The position numbers and the translations under genes are program-made. A stretch of DNA of 64,000 nt from Alteromonas portus (GTDB taxonomy: Bacteria > Pseudomonadota > Gammaproteobacteria > Enterobacterales > Alteromonadaceae), in the NCBI RefSeq assembly GCF_005117025.1, contig NZ_SWCO01000010.1:157081-221080 (forward strand), read 5' to 3'. Below the pieces are notes generated by a model. It saw nothing but the letters and a program-made list of their open reading frames with translations, searched no databases and had not been told where the DNA came from. This document shows positions 44,344-53,051 of the stretch, one piece after another (position 1 is the stretch's first letter; each line of letters starts with the position of its first letter).

Positions 44344-45276
44344 TTAGCCAGCTTGCTTCGCTGATTCAACTAAACGCACAAATAGCTCTTCAAGGCGATT
44401 TGATTTATTGCGCATGCTCATTACTTGAATACCCTTTTCACTTAGCTGTGTGAAAACCGGGTTCAACCCTTCCGTTTTCTCAACATCAACTTCAAGGGTG
44501 TGGTCGTCAATCACACGGTGTTCAAAGCCCGTTAGCAGGTTATCCGTATTCGACACACCATCTGGAATTTTGATATCCAATACAAAGGTTTCTAGACTTA
44601 ATTTAGACAATAAAGCTTTCATGCTGGTGTTCTCGACAATGGTGCCCTTGTTAATAATGGCTATATTGCGACACAGCATCTCTGCTTCTTCAAGATAGTG
44701 GGTAGTGAGGATGATGGTAATTCCCTGACGATTAATTTCTTCCAAAAAACCCCACATTGAGCGGCGAATCTCAATATCTACGCCCGCGGTTGGCTCATCT
44801 AAAATAAGCAATTTCGGCTCATGCATGAGTGCTCGAGCAATCATCAGTCTTCGCTTCATACCACCCGATAGCTCACGCGCGCGGGCATCGCGTTTTTCCC
44901 ACAGGTCAAGCTGAGCAAGGTATTTTTTAGCGCGCTCTTTCGCGATACTGCGAGGTACGCCGTAGTAACCTGCCTGATTCAATACAATTTGAAGTACAGT
45001 TTCAAACTGGTTGAAGTTGAACTCTTGTGGCACCAGACCAATGCAGGCTTTAGCTTGCTCTTTTTGCGTTGTAAGGTCGTAACCAAACACCGAAACACTG
45101 CCCGTAGTTTGATTAACGAGTGAACTGATAATACCAATGGTGGTAGATTTACCCGCCCCATTTGGGCCAAGTAATGCAAAGAAGTCTCCTTCTTGTACTG
45201 TAAGGTCGACGCCTTTTAGTGCCTGTACGCCACCTTTGTAGGTTTTGGTTAACCCTTTAATGTCCAACGCTTTCAT
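44344..45276 (-). CDS. ABC exporter ATPase (YadG-like)
   Basis: A 310-residue ABC ATPase: Walker A GPNGAGKST, signature LSGGMKRRL, Walker B LLILDEPTAGVD, switch His in TTHYLEEAEM. A C-terminal domain of about 80 residues follows (VFTQLSEKGIQVMSMRNKSN), as in drug and polysaccharide exporters of this class. First gene of a three-gene operon with the permease and the TrmB-like protein. Substrate unknown. Confidence 0.92.
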   Translation of the reverse strand: MKALDIKGLTKTYKGGVQALKGVDLTVQEGDFFALLGPNGAGKSTTIGIISSLVNQTTGSVSVFGYDLTTQKEQAKACIGLVPQEFNFNQFETVLQIVLNQAGYYGVPRSIAKERAKKYLAQLDLWEKRDARARELSGGMKRRLMIARALMHEPKLLILDEPTAGVDIEIRRSMWGFLEEINRQGITIILTTHYLEEAEMLCRNIAIINKGTIVENTSMKALLSKLSLETFVLDIKIPDGVSNTDNLLTGFEHRVIDDHTLEVDVEKTEGLNPVFTQLSEKGIQVMSMRNKSNRLEELFVRLVESAKQAG

Positions 45277-45518
45277 GATTTGCCCGTAGTGAGAGTGTGA
45301 TCGCTAAGACGTATTGACCTTTGATGCAAACCAAAGGTCAGCACGCCCTAATTAACTTTAGTGAGATGCAGTTAGCTGTCGCTAACAACGTACAACCAAC
45401 GAAGTGTAACCTAGTTCATGCTATTAAATGAATACACTCGCGTTTAGTGGTTACTTTAAACAGTTTAAACTTTCGTCTTCTAAATGAGAGCGGAAACACC
45501 GTTTTTCAACCCCAACAA

Positions 45519-45560
45519 AAAAGCGCCGCGTACCGTTGGGGTAGCACGCAGCGCAAAGGG
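45519..45560 (-). terminator. Possible minus-strand terminator without an obvious gene
   Basis: Read leftward: GCGCTGCGTGCTACC, loop, GGTACGCGGCGC (imperfect stem), then TTTTTT. No protein gene upstream on that strand ends here, so it may close a small RNA or attenuate the ABC operon. Confidence 0.4.
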
Positions 45561-45567
45561 TAGCTTA

Positions 45568-45587
45568 ATACCGGTCTGCATAGATAA
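45568..45587 (+). repeat. Dispersed 20-base motif, copy 5
   Basis: ATACCGGTCTGCATAGATAA, closely matching copies 1 and 2. Confidence 0.7.
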
Positions 45588-45999
45588 TTGCCCGCTTAGA
45601 AGGCGCTGGCAAGTTACCTAGCAAAGCGTGGGAATGCAGAAATGGCTCTACAGAGCAATCCGCCTCACTTGTTTAGCACTTAAAAAAAGCCGTGCGCTAA
45701 ACTCGACGGACAAATGCTATTAAACCCGTTATTCATGGCAGAAAAAGCGCGTAATTGTGGAAATGTGGTGGTGATTTAGCGTGCCCTTAGATTTAGCACG
45801 TTAAGCTGCTCGCCGAGCTTTATATTAATCCGCGCTTCGGGACGTTGTGGGGGTCTGTCTCAAGGTTAAAGTTCACGATGCGCTCCTCAAATATGGCGTA
45901 AATGAGGCAGGCTTGAGGATTTTATGCCGAACTTAGGCAATAGCTGCCAATCATAGGTATAGTGTGCGTTCTATCAGAATAATATTTGCGGGTTAATGT

Positions 46000-46689
46000 A
46001 TGCCAAAGACAATTGCATTAGTGGAAGATGACGCGGCCATTCGCGAAAATTACATTATGGCGCTTAAAGCGCAAGGCTATAGCGTGAATGCCTATGAGGA
46101 CAGGCCTTCTGCTGCTGAAGCGTTTAACCACACCTTACCCGACTTAGCCATTATCGATATTGGTTTGAAAGATGAAATTGAGGGGGGCTTTATGCTGTGC
46201 CAGCAACTGCGAGGCCTGTCACAAACCCTACCTATCATCTTTTTTACTGCACGAGATAACGATGTAGACACTATCAGCGGCCTTAGAATGGGCGCGGACG
46301 ACTACCTGACTAAAGATATCAGCATGGCTCACCTGCTAGCACGCATTGCGGCCTTGTTCAGGCGTACAGACTTACTTGCTGCTCCCTCAGAGCAAAAAGA
46401 TGAGCTAAAAGTAGGCGACTTAAAAGTAGACGTGTCGAGAATGACGGTAAGCTGGCAGAACCAGCCCGTTTTATTAACGGTCACAGAGTTTTGGATGCTG
46501 CATGCGCTCATTAAGCGCCCTGGTCATGTGAAAAGTCGCCAACAGCTCATGGATGAGTCTAGAATGGTAGTGGACGACACCACTATTACTTCACATATTA
46601 AACGTATGCGTAAGAAGTTTGTTCAGCTTGACCCAAACTTCGATCATATCGACACCGTGTACGGCATGGGGTATCGCTGGCAGCTGTAG
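46000..46689 (+). CDS. pdsR: Response regulator, proteobacterial sortase-system type
   Basis: A 229-residue OmpR-type regulator. The receiver has the acidic pair EDD (9–11), phospho-acceptor Asp53 (LAIIDIGLKDE), Thr in FFTARD and Lys in DDYLTKD, where most family members have KP. The output is a winged helix (VLLTVTEFWMLHALIKRPGHVKSRQQL). The run DEIEGGFMLCQQLRGLSQTLPIIF is, from memory, typical of the marine sortase-linked regulator family (split here: DEIEGGFMLCQQLR). The kinase follows 61 bases later. Confidence 0.8.
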   Translation: MPKTIALVEDDAAIRENYIMALKAQGYSVNAYEDRPSAAEAFNHTLPDLAIIDIGLKDEIEGGFMLCQQLRGLSQTLPIIFFTARDNDVDTISGLRMGADDYLTKDISMAHLLARIAALFRRTDLLAAPSEQKDELKVGDLKVDVSRMTVSWQNQPVLLTVTEFWMLHALIKRPGHVKSRQQLMDESRMVVDDTTITSHIKRMRKKFVQLDPNFDHIDTVYGMGYRWQL

Positions 46690-46750
46690 CTGGCTTTCGA
46701 CAAAGACAGCGTTTCGTCTGATTAAATGATAAGGGCAACCGACTAAAAAC

Positions 46751-48919
46751 ATGGGATTTCGCTTTTCTATTCGTTTGCAGCTTATGGTGCTGTCGCTGTT
46801 CTTATTCACCATTCCCTACTTGGGTTATAACTATGTGTGGGAGCTTGAGCAGTATCTGCGAAACGGTCAAGAACAAACCATGATTGGCACAGCGCGAGCT
46901 GTTGCCACTGCACTTCACGAGCGTCCCGCTTTATTTGATCGCCAATCGGCATATCTTCAAGACGTACGCCCAGGAACAGATCTATACGCGCCGCCTATCC
47001 CGTCCCCCATTCGACTTGATGGCGAACTTAACGACTGGCAGCAAGTCAGCGAGTTAATGAGTGAGTATGGCAGTGGCGAAGTTATTGAGTATTACAATGA
47101 CTATGCGGGAGAACCCACCAGCTTGTCGTTTAAGCATATGGTGGGGCGCTATGGTCAATTTCTATATGCCATGTTTGAAGTGAGCGATGACGTGCTGCTT
47201 TGGCGGCAACCCAATAGTTTAAGTGTGGAGACAGGCGACCACTTACTTGTGGGCATGGAAACCCCACAGGGTGAATTAGCAAGATATGTTGTTGCACCGT
47301 ACGAAAGTGGCTGGGTAAACGCGTACAAGCTCGCAGATAACACACCGACAACAAGGGCAGTAGAGAATGCCCTTTCTATTCAAGGTCGCTGGCAAGAGAC
47401 AGCTACGGGCTACAACATTGAACTGCGCTTTCCGCTATCTATGACCACAGGTGGCCTCGCATTTTCCATTGTCGATGTAGACGACAGGGCAAGTCGATTG
47501 AAGCAGTACGCCTTAGGTACGGCGAACACAAAAGAACTTGCTGAACTAGGCACTGTTATCACCCCTTCTCCTGAAATCGAGCGTATTCTGGCAGGTTTAA
47601 AATATGCAGATTCAAGGGTTTGGGTTGTAGATAAGCACAAGCGGGTACTCGCCCGCGCTGGTGACATTCAATCGGCCACAGGCATTGAAGTAGATGAAAA
47701 AGAAACGTCTTCCAATGCTGTTTGGAATTGGATAGAAAGTGAGTGGTTACTTCCGCTATATTATCAAATTCTAACCCAACCACCTGCCGACTTTATTGAC
47801 GAGCTAGACGATGCTTATGCTTTGGTAGGGCAGGATTTAGGCACGGCGCTGAATGGCCAACCCGATTCACTATGGCGTTTGTCACCCGATAACAAAGCCA
47901 TAGTACTCTCCGCTGCCTACCCAATTTTTATTGAAGGAAACGTTATGGGTGCGGTTATTGTAGAGCAAACCACTAACGGTATTCGTACGTTGCGGAACCG
48001 GGCGTTAGAACAGCTCTTTCACGTGATTTTAGCAGTGATGACCATAGGTACATTAGGGTTACTGCTGTTCGCTACGCGAATTTCAAACCGCATTCGCTCC
48101 CTTCGCGATAACACCGAAGCGGTGATAGATGATAATGGCAAAATCATTGGAACCCTGCCGGTATCAAGTCAGCGTGATGAAATTGGTGATTTATCCCGTT
48201 CATTTGCGGATGTGCTTTCACGGTTACAGCAGTACAACTCCTATTTAGAAAACATGGCATCTCGCTTGTCTCACGAACTTAGAACGCCCATTGCCGTGGT
48301 AAAATCGTCGCTGGATATGCTGACTCAGGTGAATGACGCCGACCAACAATCCGTTTTTGTTGAGAGGGCGCAATCAGGGGTGAACCGCCTAAGCACAATA
48401 TTAAACAGTATGAGTGAAGCGACACGATTAGAGCAGGCCATTGAACAGGAAGACTTAGAAACCTTTAATATTATTAAAGTGATTGATGGATGTGTTGAGG
48501 GTTATCAGCACGCTTATGCACAAAGGAAGTGGACCTTTATCTCTACTGACAACAGCTTACTAATCAACGGCTCCCCTGAACTTATCGCTCAACTGTTCGA
48601 CAAGATTGTTTCAAACGCGGTCGACTTTAGCAAAGACAATGATGAGATTATTGTGAAACTAGAAAAGCACGACAAATCCGCGTTGCTATCTGTAAGCAAT
48701 CCAGGGCCTTTGCTTCCTAAAGGAATGAAGAACCAGCTTACCCAGTCCATGGTGTCAGTAAGAAAAGAAAACGATGTACAAAACGCCGGGCACTCTCCTC
48801 ATTTAGGACTTGGGCTTTATATCGCAAATATCATAGCTACTTTTCATAAAGGACAGCTTTTATTAAACGACAGGGAAGATGGTACGGGCGTTATCGTTAC
48901 CGTGAGTCTGCCACTTTAA
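46751..48919 (+). CDS. pdsS: Sensor histidine kinase, proteobacterial sortase-system type
   Basis: A 722-residue membrane kinase, unusually long. One helix at about 8–27, a large periplasmic sensor (about 28–420) with a carbohydrate-binding-like start (PIRLDGELNDWQ), a second helix near 425–443 (VILAVMTIGTLGLLLFAT), HAMP, phospho-acceptor His in SHELRTPIAV, N-box near FDKIVSNAVDFS and G-box GLGLYIANI. Size and layout fit the kinase that accompanies a dedicated sortase and its LPXTG target in marine proteobacteria. Neither partner is in view. Confidence 0.8.
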   Translation: MGFRFSIRLQLMVLSLFLFTIPYLGYNYVWELEQYLRNGQEQTMIGTARAVATALHERPALFDRQSAYLQDVRPGTDLYAPPIPSPIRLDGELNDWQQVSELMSEYGSGEVIEYYNDYAGEPTSLSFKHMVGRYGQFLYAMFEVSDDVLLWRQPNSLSVETGDHLLVGMETPQGELARYVVAPYESGWVNAYKLADNTPTTRAVENALSIQGRWQETATGYNIELRFPLSMTTGGLAFSIVDVDDRASRLKQYALGTANTKELAELGTVITPSPEIERILAGLKYADSRVWVVDKHKRVLARAGDIQSATGIEVDEKETSSNAVWNWIESEWLLPLYYQILTQPPADFIDELDDAYALVGQDLGTALNGQPDSLWRLSPDNKAIVLSAAYPIFIEGNVMGAVIVEQTTNGIRTLRNRALEQLFHVILAVMTIGTLGLLLFATRISNRIRSLRDNTEAVIDDNGKIIGTLPVSSQRDEIGDLSRSFADVLSRLQQYNSYLENMASRLSHELRTPIAVVKSSLDMLTQVNDADQQSVFVERAQSGVNRLSTILNSMSEATRLEQAIEQEDLETFNIIKVIDGCVEGYQHAYAQRKWTFISTDNSLLINGSPELIAQLFDKIVSNAVDFSKDNDEIIVKLEKHDKSALLSVSNPGPLLPKGMKNQLTQSMVSVRKENDVQNAGHSPHLGLGLYIANIIATFHKGQLLLNDREDGTGVIVTVSLPL

Positions 48920-49081
48920 GTTCCAACAAGAAAAATTAGTAAGAGCAACACCTAAATATACGGTTTGTGATGATTTTTCATAATGAATTTTTCCGCAACA
49001 CAACCTATCCAAAACAGCAAGCCTCAGAAATATAAAGAAAAATTTAATTAAGCTTTACTAAAATCTCCCTTAAAAATATTA

Positions 49082-49104
49082 AATGAGAATGTTTATTATT
49101 AACA
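49082..49104. promoter_or_regulatory. Fur-like box before the TonB-dependent receptor
   Basis: AATGAGAATGTTTATTATTAAC resembles the Fur site in its 7-1-7 form (TGAGAAT-g-TTTATTA against TGATAAT-n-ATTATCA, 11 of 14). It lies about 65–85 bases before the receptor ATG, where it would repress in iron-rich conditions. Confidence 0.6.
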
Positions 49105-49164
49105 TTTACAAAAATTTACTAATCTCATACACTTCGTCATCCTTACACACTCAAGGGAAACAGG

Positions 49165-51459
49165 ATGAAAAACACTAAACTAACTATGGGCGCACAAACC
49201 ATTGCCGCAGCTTTGGCATTTGGTAGTGGCGCAGTAATGGCACAGGAAGAAGTAGAAACGTGCAGCGACGTAACGTCAGCTGAATGCAAAGCGGCATCTG
49301 ACGAAGCCATAGAACTGATTAAAATTCACGGCGTACAGCAATCTATCTACCGTTATAATAAATCTGGCGATCCTCGTCGCTTAGCCGACCTGGTTGATAC
49401 ACCACAAACCATTAGTGTTCTTACTCAAGACCAAATTCAAGAAAGCGGTAGAACAGACTTAAAAGACATACTGCAAGCACAGGCAGGCGTAACTTTAGGT
49501 ACGGGTGAGAATGGTAATGCTTTTGGTGACCGCTATATTATTCGTGGTCACGAAGCGCGTAGTGATGTGTTTGTTGATGGCCTGCGCGACCCTGGCATGA
49601 CAACTCGCGAAAGTTTCGCAACCGAGCGTGTTGAAATTACAAAAGGTCCAAGCTCAACCTTTGCTGGCCGTGGCTCTTCAGGTGGTGCTGTTAACTCTAT
49701 CACCAAAAAAGCCTCTACCGCTTATAACTTTGGCCGTGTTGATGCTGCTGTTGGTACCGATGAGCACACCCGTTTAACCGTCGATTTAAACAAAACCTTA
49801 ACTGAAACCAGCGCGGTGCGCTTAAACGGACTTTACTCGTCAGAAGATAAGCCAGGCCGTGAGGGTATCGAGCGCGACCGCGAAGGTGTGCAGCTTTCAT
49901 ATGTCAATCAGCCTACTGACCGCTTGTCTTTTACTGGCGATATTTATTACCTGAACGCTGAAGATATTCCTGATTTAGGTAGCTACTACGACAGCGAAGC
50001 TGGTTATCCGCTAGAAGATATCCCTGTATACGCACAAGACGAAGACTTCCAAAACTCGGAAGTGACCACATTCACCTTGCGTACTGAGTACGACATCAGT
50101 GATAACGTGCGTTTTTACAACGCAACCCGTGTAGGTAAAACGGAAAACGAATACATTACAACGGGTATGCGTGGTACAAACCGTGATGCGACAGACCCTA
50201 CTGCCCCAGGTGCATACACACTATCGTTAAGCAACCACCAAGGTTGGCAGGAAGTTGATTACGTAACTACACAGTTTAACCTTTTCTGGGATACTGCCTT
50301 TGCAGGCGTTGATCACCGCTTTGTATTCGGTTTTGAATATACAGACGAGTCAGTAGACAACGGTGTGTTCAATATGGATTACACTAACCCATCGAATTGC
50401 TTAACCAGCGGGCGTCGTGGCGTATCTGAAAGCTATTGCTTATTAGATGGCGAAGGCAACATGGTTGATAACATCAACTCGCTAATGGGTAAAGCTTATA
50501 CCCGCGGTGATGCTGATGCGCTATTCGACATTGAAACTTACTCACTGTACGTAATGGACACTTTTGAGCTTACCGATAACTTTAATGTTTTCGCCGGTCT
50601 TCGCGTAGATAGCTACGACTATAGCAACCAAACTTCTAGTGACCTTTACGAGTTCTCAGACGAGTTGTACAACGGCCATTTAGGGTTGGTTTACGATGTA
50701 ACTGAAAACGGCAACATTTATGCTTCTTACAGCACGGCGACCAATATAAACGGCGGTGAGTCTGACCTTGGCGCAAACTGTGGTTACGGTGGCATCTGCG
50801 GTACGCCAGAGCAAGCTTCTCAAGCTGATCCAGAGCAGGTAGAAAACATCGAAATTGGTACTAAGTGGTCACTGTTTGACGAGAAGCTTGTGGCAAACGC
50901 GGCACTATTTCGCATTACTAAAAGTGATGTACACGAGAGTGTAGGTGATGCTTATTCAACGCTAGGTACGTTAAATACTGGTGAAAACCGTGTAGAAGGT
51001 ATTGAGTTCGGTTTAAGCGGTGATATTACGGATAAGCTTAGCATTCAGGCGTCTGCTGCATTGATGGATTCTGAGATTCTTGAATCTTACAGCGAAGATA
51101 ATATCGGCCTAGCGCTAAGTAACTTCGCAGACGAAAGCTTCTACGTTCAAATGCGCTACCAGCCTAATGAGAAGTTCGCCTTTGGTGGAGACTACAGCTA
51201 TCAATCAGAAATGTATGGTGGTCAACCAGATACTGCAGCGGGCTATAACGCTGAAACCGGTGAGTACTCCATCGTAGTTCCTGACTATCAAGTGGTTAAC
51301 CTATTCGCTAACTACTACCACTCAGAGTCACTGACTTTCCGTGTTAACATTGGAAACTTATTTGACGAAGAATACTGGACGGCAGCCTACCGTTCTGGCG
51401 CCTTCATGTATATCGGTGATGGTCGCAACATTACAGGTACCGTTAGCTACGAATTTTAA
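49165..51459 (+). CDS. TonB-dependent siderophore receptor (Fiu/CirA-like)
   Basis: A 764-residue outer-membrane receptor. Signal peptide ends near AVMA-QEE. The TonB-box region is followed by the plug (VDTPQTISVLTQDQIQES, LQAQAGVTLG, GPSSTFAGRGSSGGAVN) and a 22-strand barrel that ends in the terminal aromatic Phe (TVSYEF). Paired cysteines occur near the N-terminus (ETCSDVTSAECK) and in loops (SNCLTSGRRG, ANCGYGGICG). Being next to piuC and behind a Fur-like box argues for catecholate siderophores. The real substrate is unproven. Confidence 0.92.
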   Translation: MKNTKLTMGAQTIAAALAFGSGAVMAQEEVETCSDVTSAECKAASDEAIELIKIHGVQQSIYRYNKSGDPRRLADLVDTPQTISVLTQDQIQESGRTDLKDILQAQAGVTLGTGENGNAFGDRYIIRGHEARSDVFVDGLRDPGMTTRESFATERVEITKGPSSTFAGRGSSGGAVNSITKKASTAYNFGRVDAAVGTDEHTRLTVDLNKTLTETSAVRLNGLYSSEDKPGREGIERDREGVQLSYVNQPTDRLSFTGDIYYLNAEDIPDLGSYYDSEAGYPLEDIPVYAQDEDFQNSEVTTFTLRTEYDISDNVRFYNATRVGKTENEYITTGMRGTNRDATDPTAPGAYTLSLSNHQGWQEVDYVTTQFNLFWDTAFAGVDHRFVFGFEYTDESVDNGVFNMDYTNPSNCLTSGRRGVSESYCLLDGEGNMVDNINSLMGKAYTRGDADALFDIETYSLYVMDTFELTDNFNVFAGLRVDSYDYSNQTSSDLYEFSDELYNGHLGLVYDVTENGNIYASYSTATNINGGESDLGANCGYGGICGTPEQASQADPEQVENIEIGTKWSLFDEKLVANAALFRITKSDVHESVGDAYSTLGTLNTGENRVEGIEFGLSGDITDKLSIQASAALMDSEILESYSEDNIGLALSNFADESFYVQMRYQPNEKFAFGGDYSYQSEMYGGQPDTAAGYNAETGEYSIVVPDYQVVNLFANYYHSESLTFRVNIGNLFDEEYWTAAYRSGAFMYIGDGRNITGTVSYEF

Positions 51460-51469
51460 TGCTAGCATG

Positions 51470-51500
51470 ACCTAGGCAGACAACTGCCTAGGTCTTTTTA
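51470..51500 (+). terminator. Terminator between receptor and piuC
   Basis: ACCTAGGCAG-acaa-CTGCCTAGGT, a perfect 10-bp stem, then CTTTTTA. piuC starts 32 bases later, so it would be expressed less or from read-through. Confidence 0.92.
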
Positions 51501-51531
51501 TATTAAAAACACTCTTACAAGCGTTGAAAAC

Positions 51532-52212
51532 ATGATTATTATTGATGACTTATTGACAAAGAATGAAGTTGCTCAGTTTCGTCAGCAGCTTTCTAACGTT
51601 CCTTTTGTTGATGGCAAGAACACAGCGATGGGCATGGCTGCAGGCGTCAAAAATAATGGCCAAGCGGACGCACAAGACAAGCGTGTTCAACAGCTTGCTA
51701 ACCTATTGTTGAGTAAGTTGGGCAATCATCCCAAAGTTATCTCTGCTGCCCTGCCCCAACGCATTTTTCCACCTTGCTTTAATCGCTACAGTAAGTCACA
51801 AACCTACGGCTATCATGTAGACGCCGCCATCATGCGTATCCCTAATACGCCCGATGTTTTACGCAGCGATATGTCGATGACTATCTTTCTTACTGACAAA
51901 GACCAGTACGAAGGCGGAGAGCTTGTTATACAAACAGGATTTGGCGAGCAAAAAGTTAAATGCGATGCGGGAAGCGCCATACTTTATCCGTCATCAAGTC
52001 TTCACAAAGTGACGCCTGTCACCAAAGGCGAGCGTATTGCCGCTATCACTTGGCTGCAAAGTATGGTGAGCGACCAGCAAATGCGTGAAACGCTTTTCCA
52101 GCTAGACCAAAGCATTCAGTCACTGGTTAACGCAGGCACCGCTGAGCGAGAGCAGCTTGATGGACTTCATCATGTTTACCACAACCTAGTAAGAAAGTTC
52201 TCTCAGCTTTAA
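51532..52212 (+). CDS. piuC: PiuC, Fe(II)/2-oxoglutarate dioxygenase
   Basis: A 226-residue PKHD-type oxygenase commonly found beside siderophore receptors and presumed to act on iron ligands or siderophores. Iron ligands are His and Asp in YGYHVDAA and His in SSLHKVTPVTKGER, with the 2-oxoglutarate Arg in the same segment (GERIAAITWLQS). Length equals the family standard (about 226). In operon position after the receptor but behind a terminator. Confidence 0.93.
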   Translation: MIIIDDLLTKNEVAQFRQQLSNVPFVDGKNTAMGMAAGVKNNGQADAQDKRVQQLANLLLSKLGNHPKVISAALPQRIFPPCFNRYSKSQTYGYHVDAAIMRIPNTPDVLRSDMSMTIFLTDKDQYEGGELVIQTGFGEQKVKCDAGSAILYPSSSLHKVTPVTKGERIAAITWLQSMVSDQQMRETLFQLDQSIQSLVNAGTAEREQLDGLHHVYHNLVRKFSQL

Positions 52213-52394
52213 CTACTATTCACCACAAGCACAATCTGACACAAGTACAAGCGCGACATTTGTCTGGGGTTGAAATAAAGTCGAAGTCGACAAGGTCTTA
52301 TACTAAAGATGTAACGCAGTTGTATATTACTGGGTTTATTCTATGGTTAAGTCAACTGACGTCTTCTTTAAATGCTTTGTGCCGTGGTACTTGA

Positions 52395-53051
52395 ATGAAA
52401 TACAAAACAATTTTTAGCGCCCTTCTTCTTATGGCTTGTTCAAGTATGGCATTGGGACAAGATGAGCAAACCGCAACGTTTTCTATAACGCTGAACGATA
52501 GCGATGGCGTCCCCGTCGATAACGGCGTGTTTCTTTTTGAGCCTCAGTTCGAGGTAGAGGCGCATCAGATGCCGCAACAAGAACCAGCCATAATGAATCA
52601 AATAGATAAACAGTTTGAACCTCACGTGCTTGTAGTAAAAGCTGGCACAGAAGTAACCTTCCCTAATGCAGATAACTTGTTTCACCACGTCTATTCTTTT
52701 TCTCCCACAAAGCAATTCGAACTTAAGCTTTATAAAGAGTTTACTGCAGAGCCTTTGCGCTTCGACACTGCCGGTGTCGTTGATATTGGCTGCAATATCC
52801 ACGACTGGATGCTGGGGTATATCGTTGTTTCGGATTCTCCTTATTTTGGAAAAACTGATAGCAAGGGCCAGTCTTTTATTTCACTTCCCCATGGTGAATA
52901 CACTGTACGCTTTTGGCATCCGCAAGTAGAAGGTGAAAAAGCGTTCCCATCACAATCCATCGCTGTGAATGCCGACACTGAAGTAACATGGGCACTTGGT
53001 ACAACCATTGTTAGTGATGATGGCTTTGATTCTGGCTTTGGCGATTATTAA
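52395..53051 (+). CDS. Exported cupredoxin-domain protein (methylamine-utilisation-like)
   Basis: A 218-residue periplasmic protein with a signal peptide (SALLLMACSSMALG-QDE). The fold is plastocyanin-like: HVLVVKAGTEVTFPNADNLFHHVYSFS and GCNIHDWMLGYIVV supply a His, Cys, His and Met set expected for a type-1 copper site (runs abbreviated: NLFHHVYS, GCNIHDWMLGYI). A second beta-sandwich follows (SLPHGEYTVRFWHPQ). Annotators often call this type methylamine utilisation protein, though no methylamine dehydrogenase is present. Its stop overlaps the next gene's ATG by one base. Confidence 0.85.
   Translation: MKYKTIFSALLLMACSSMALGQDEQTATFSITLNDSDGVPVDNGVFLFEPQFEVEAHQMPQQEPAIMNQIDKQFEPHVLVVKAGTEVTFPNADNLFHHVYSFSPTKQFELKLYKEFTAEPLRFDTAGVVDIGCNIHDWMLGYIVVSDSPYFGKTDSKGQSFISLPHGEYTVRFWHPQVEGEKAFPSQSIAVNADTEVTWALGTTIVSDDGFDSGFGDY

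Larger units (their letters stand above)
45277..45999. other. Long intergenic region before the two-component genes
   Basis: 723 bases between divergent genes. It holds copy 5 of the dispersed motif (45568–45587), a G+C-rich hairpin at about 45526–45559 that read on the minus strand ends in TTTTTT, and a direct repeat GATTTAGCRYG (45773–45783, 45790–45800). No ORF with a ribosome site, tRNA or known RNA was recognised. Confidence 0.5.
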
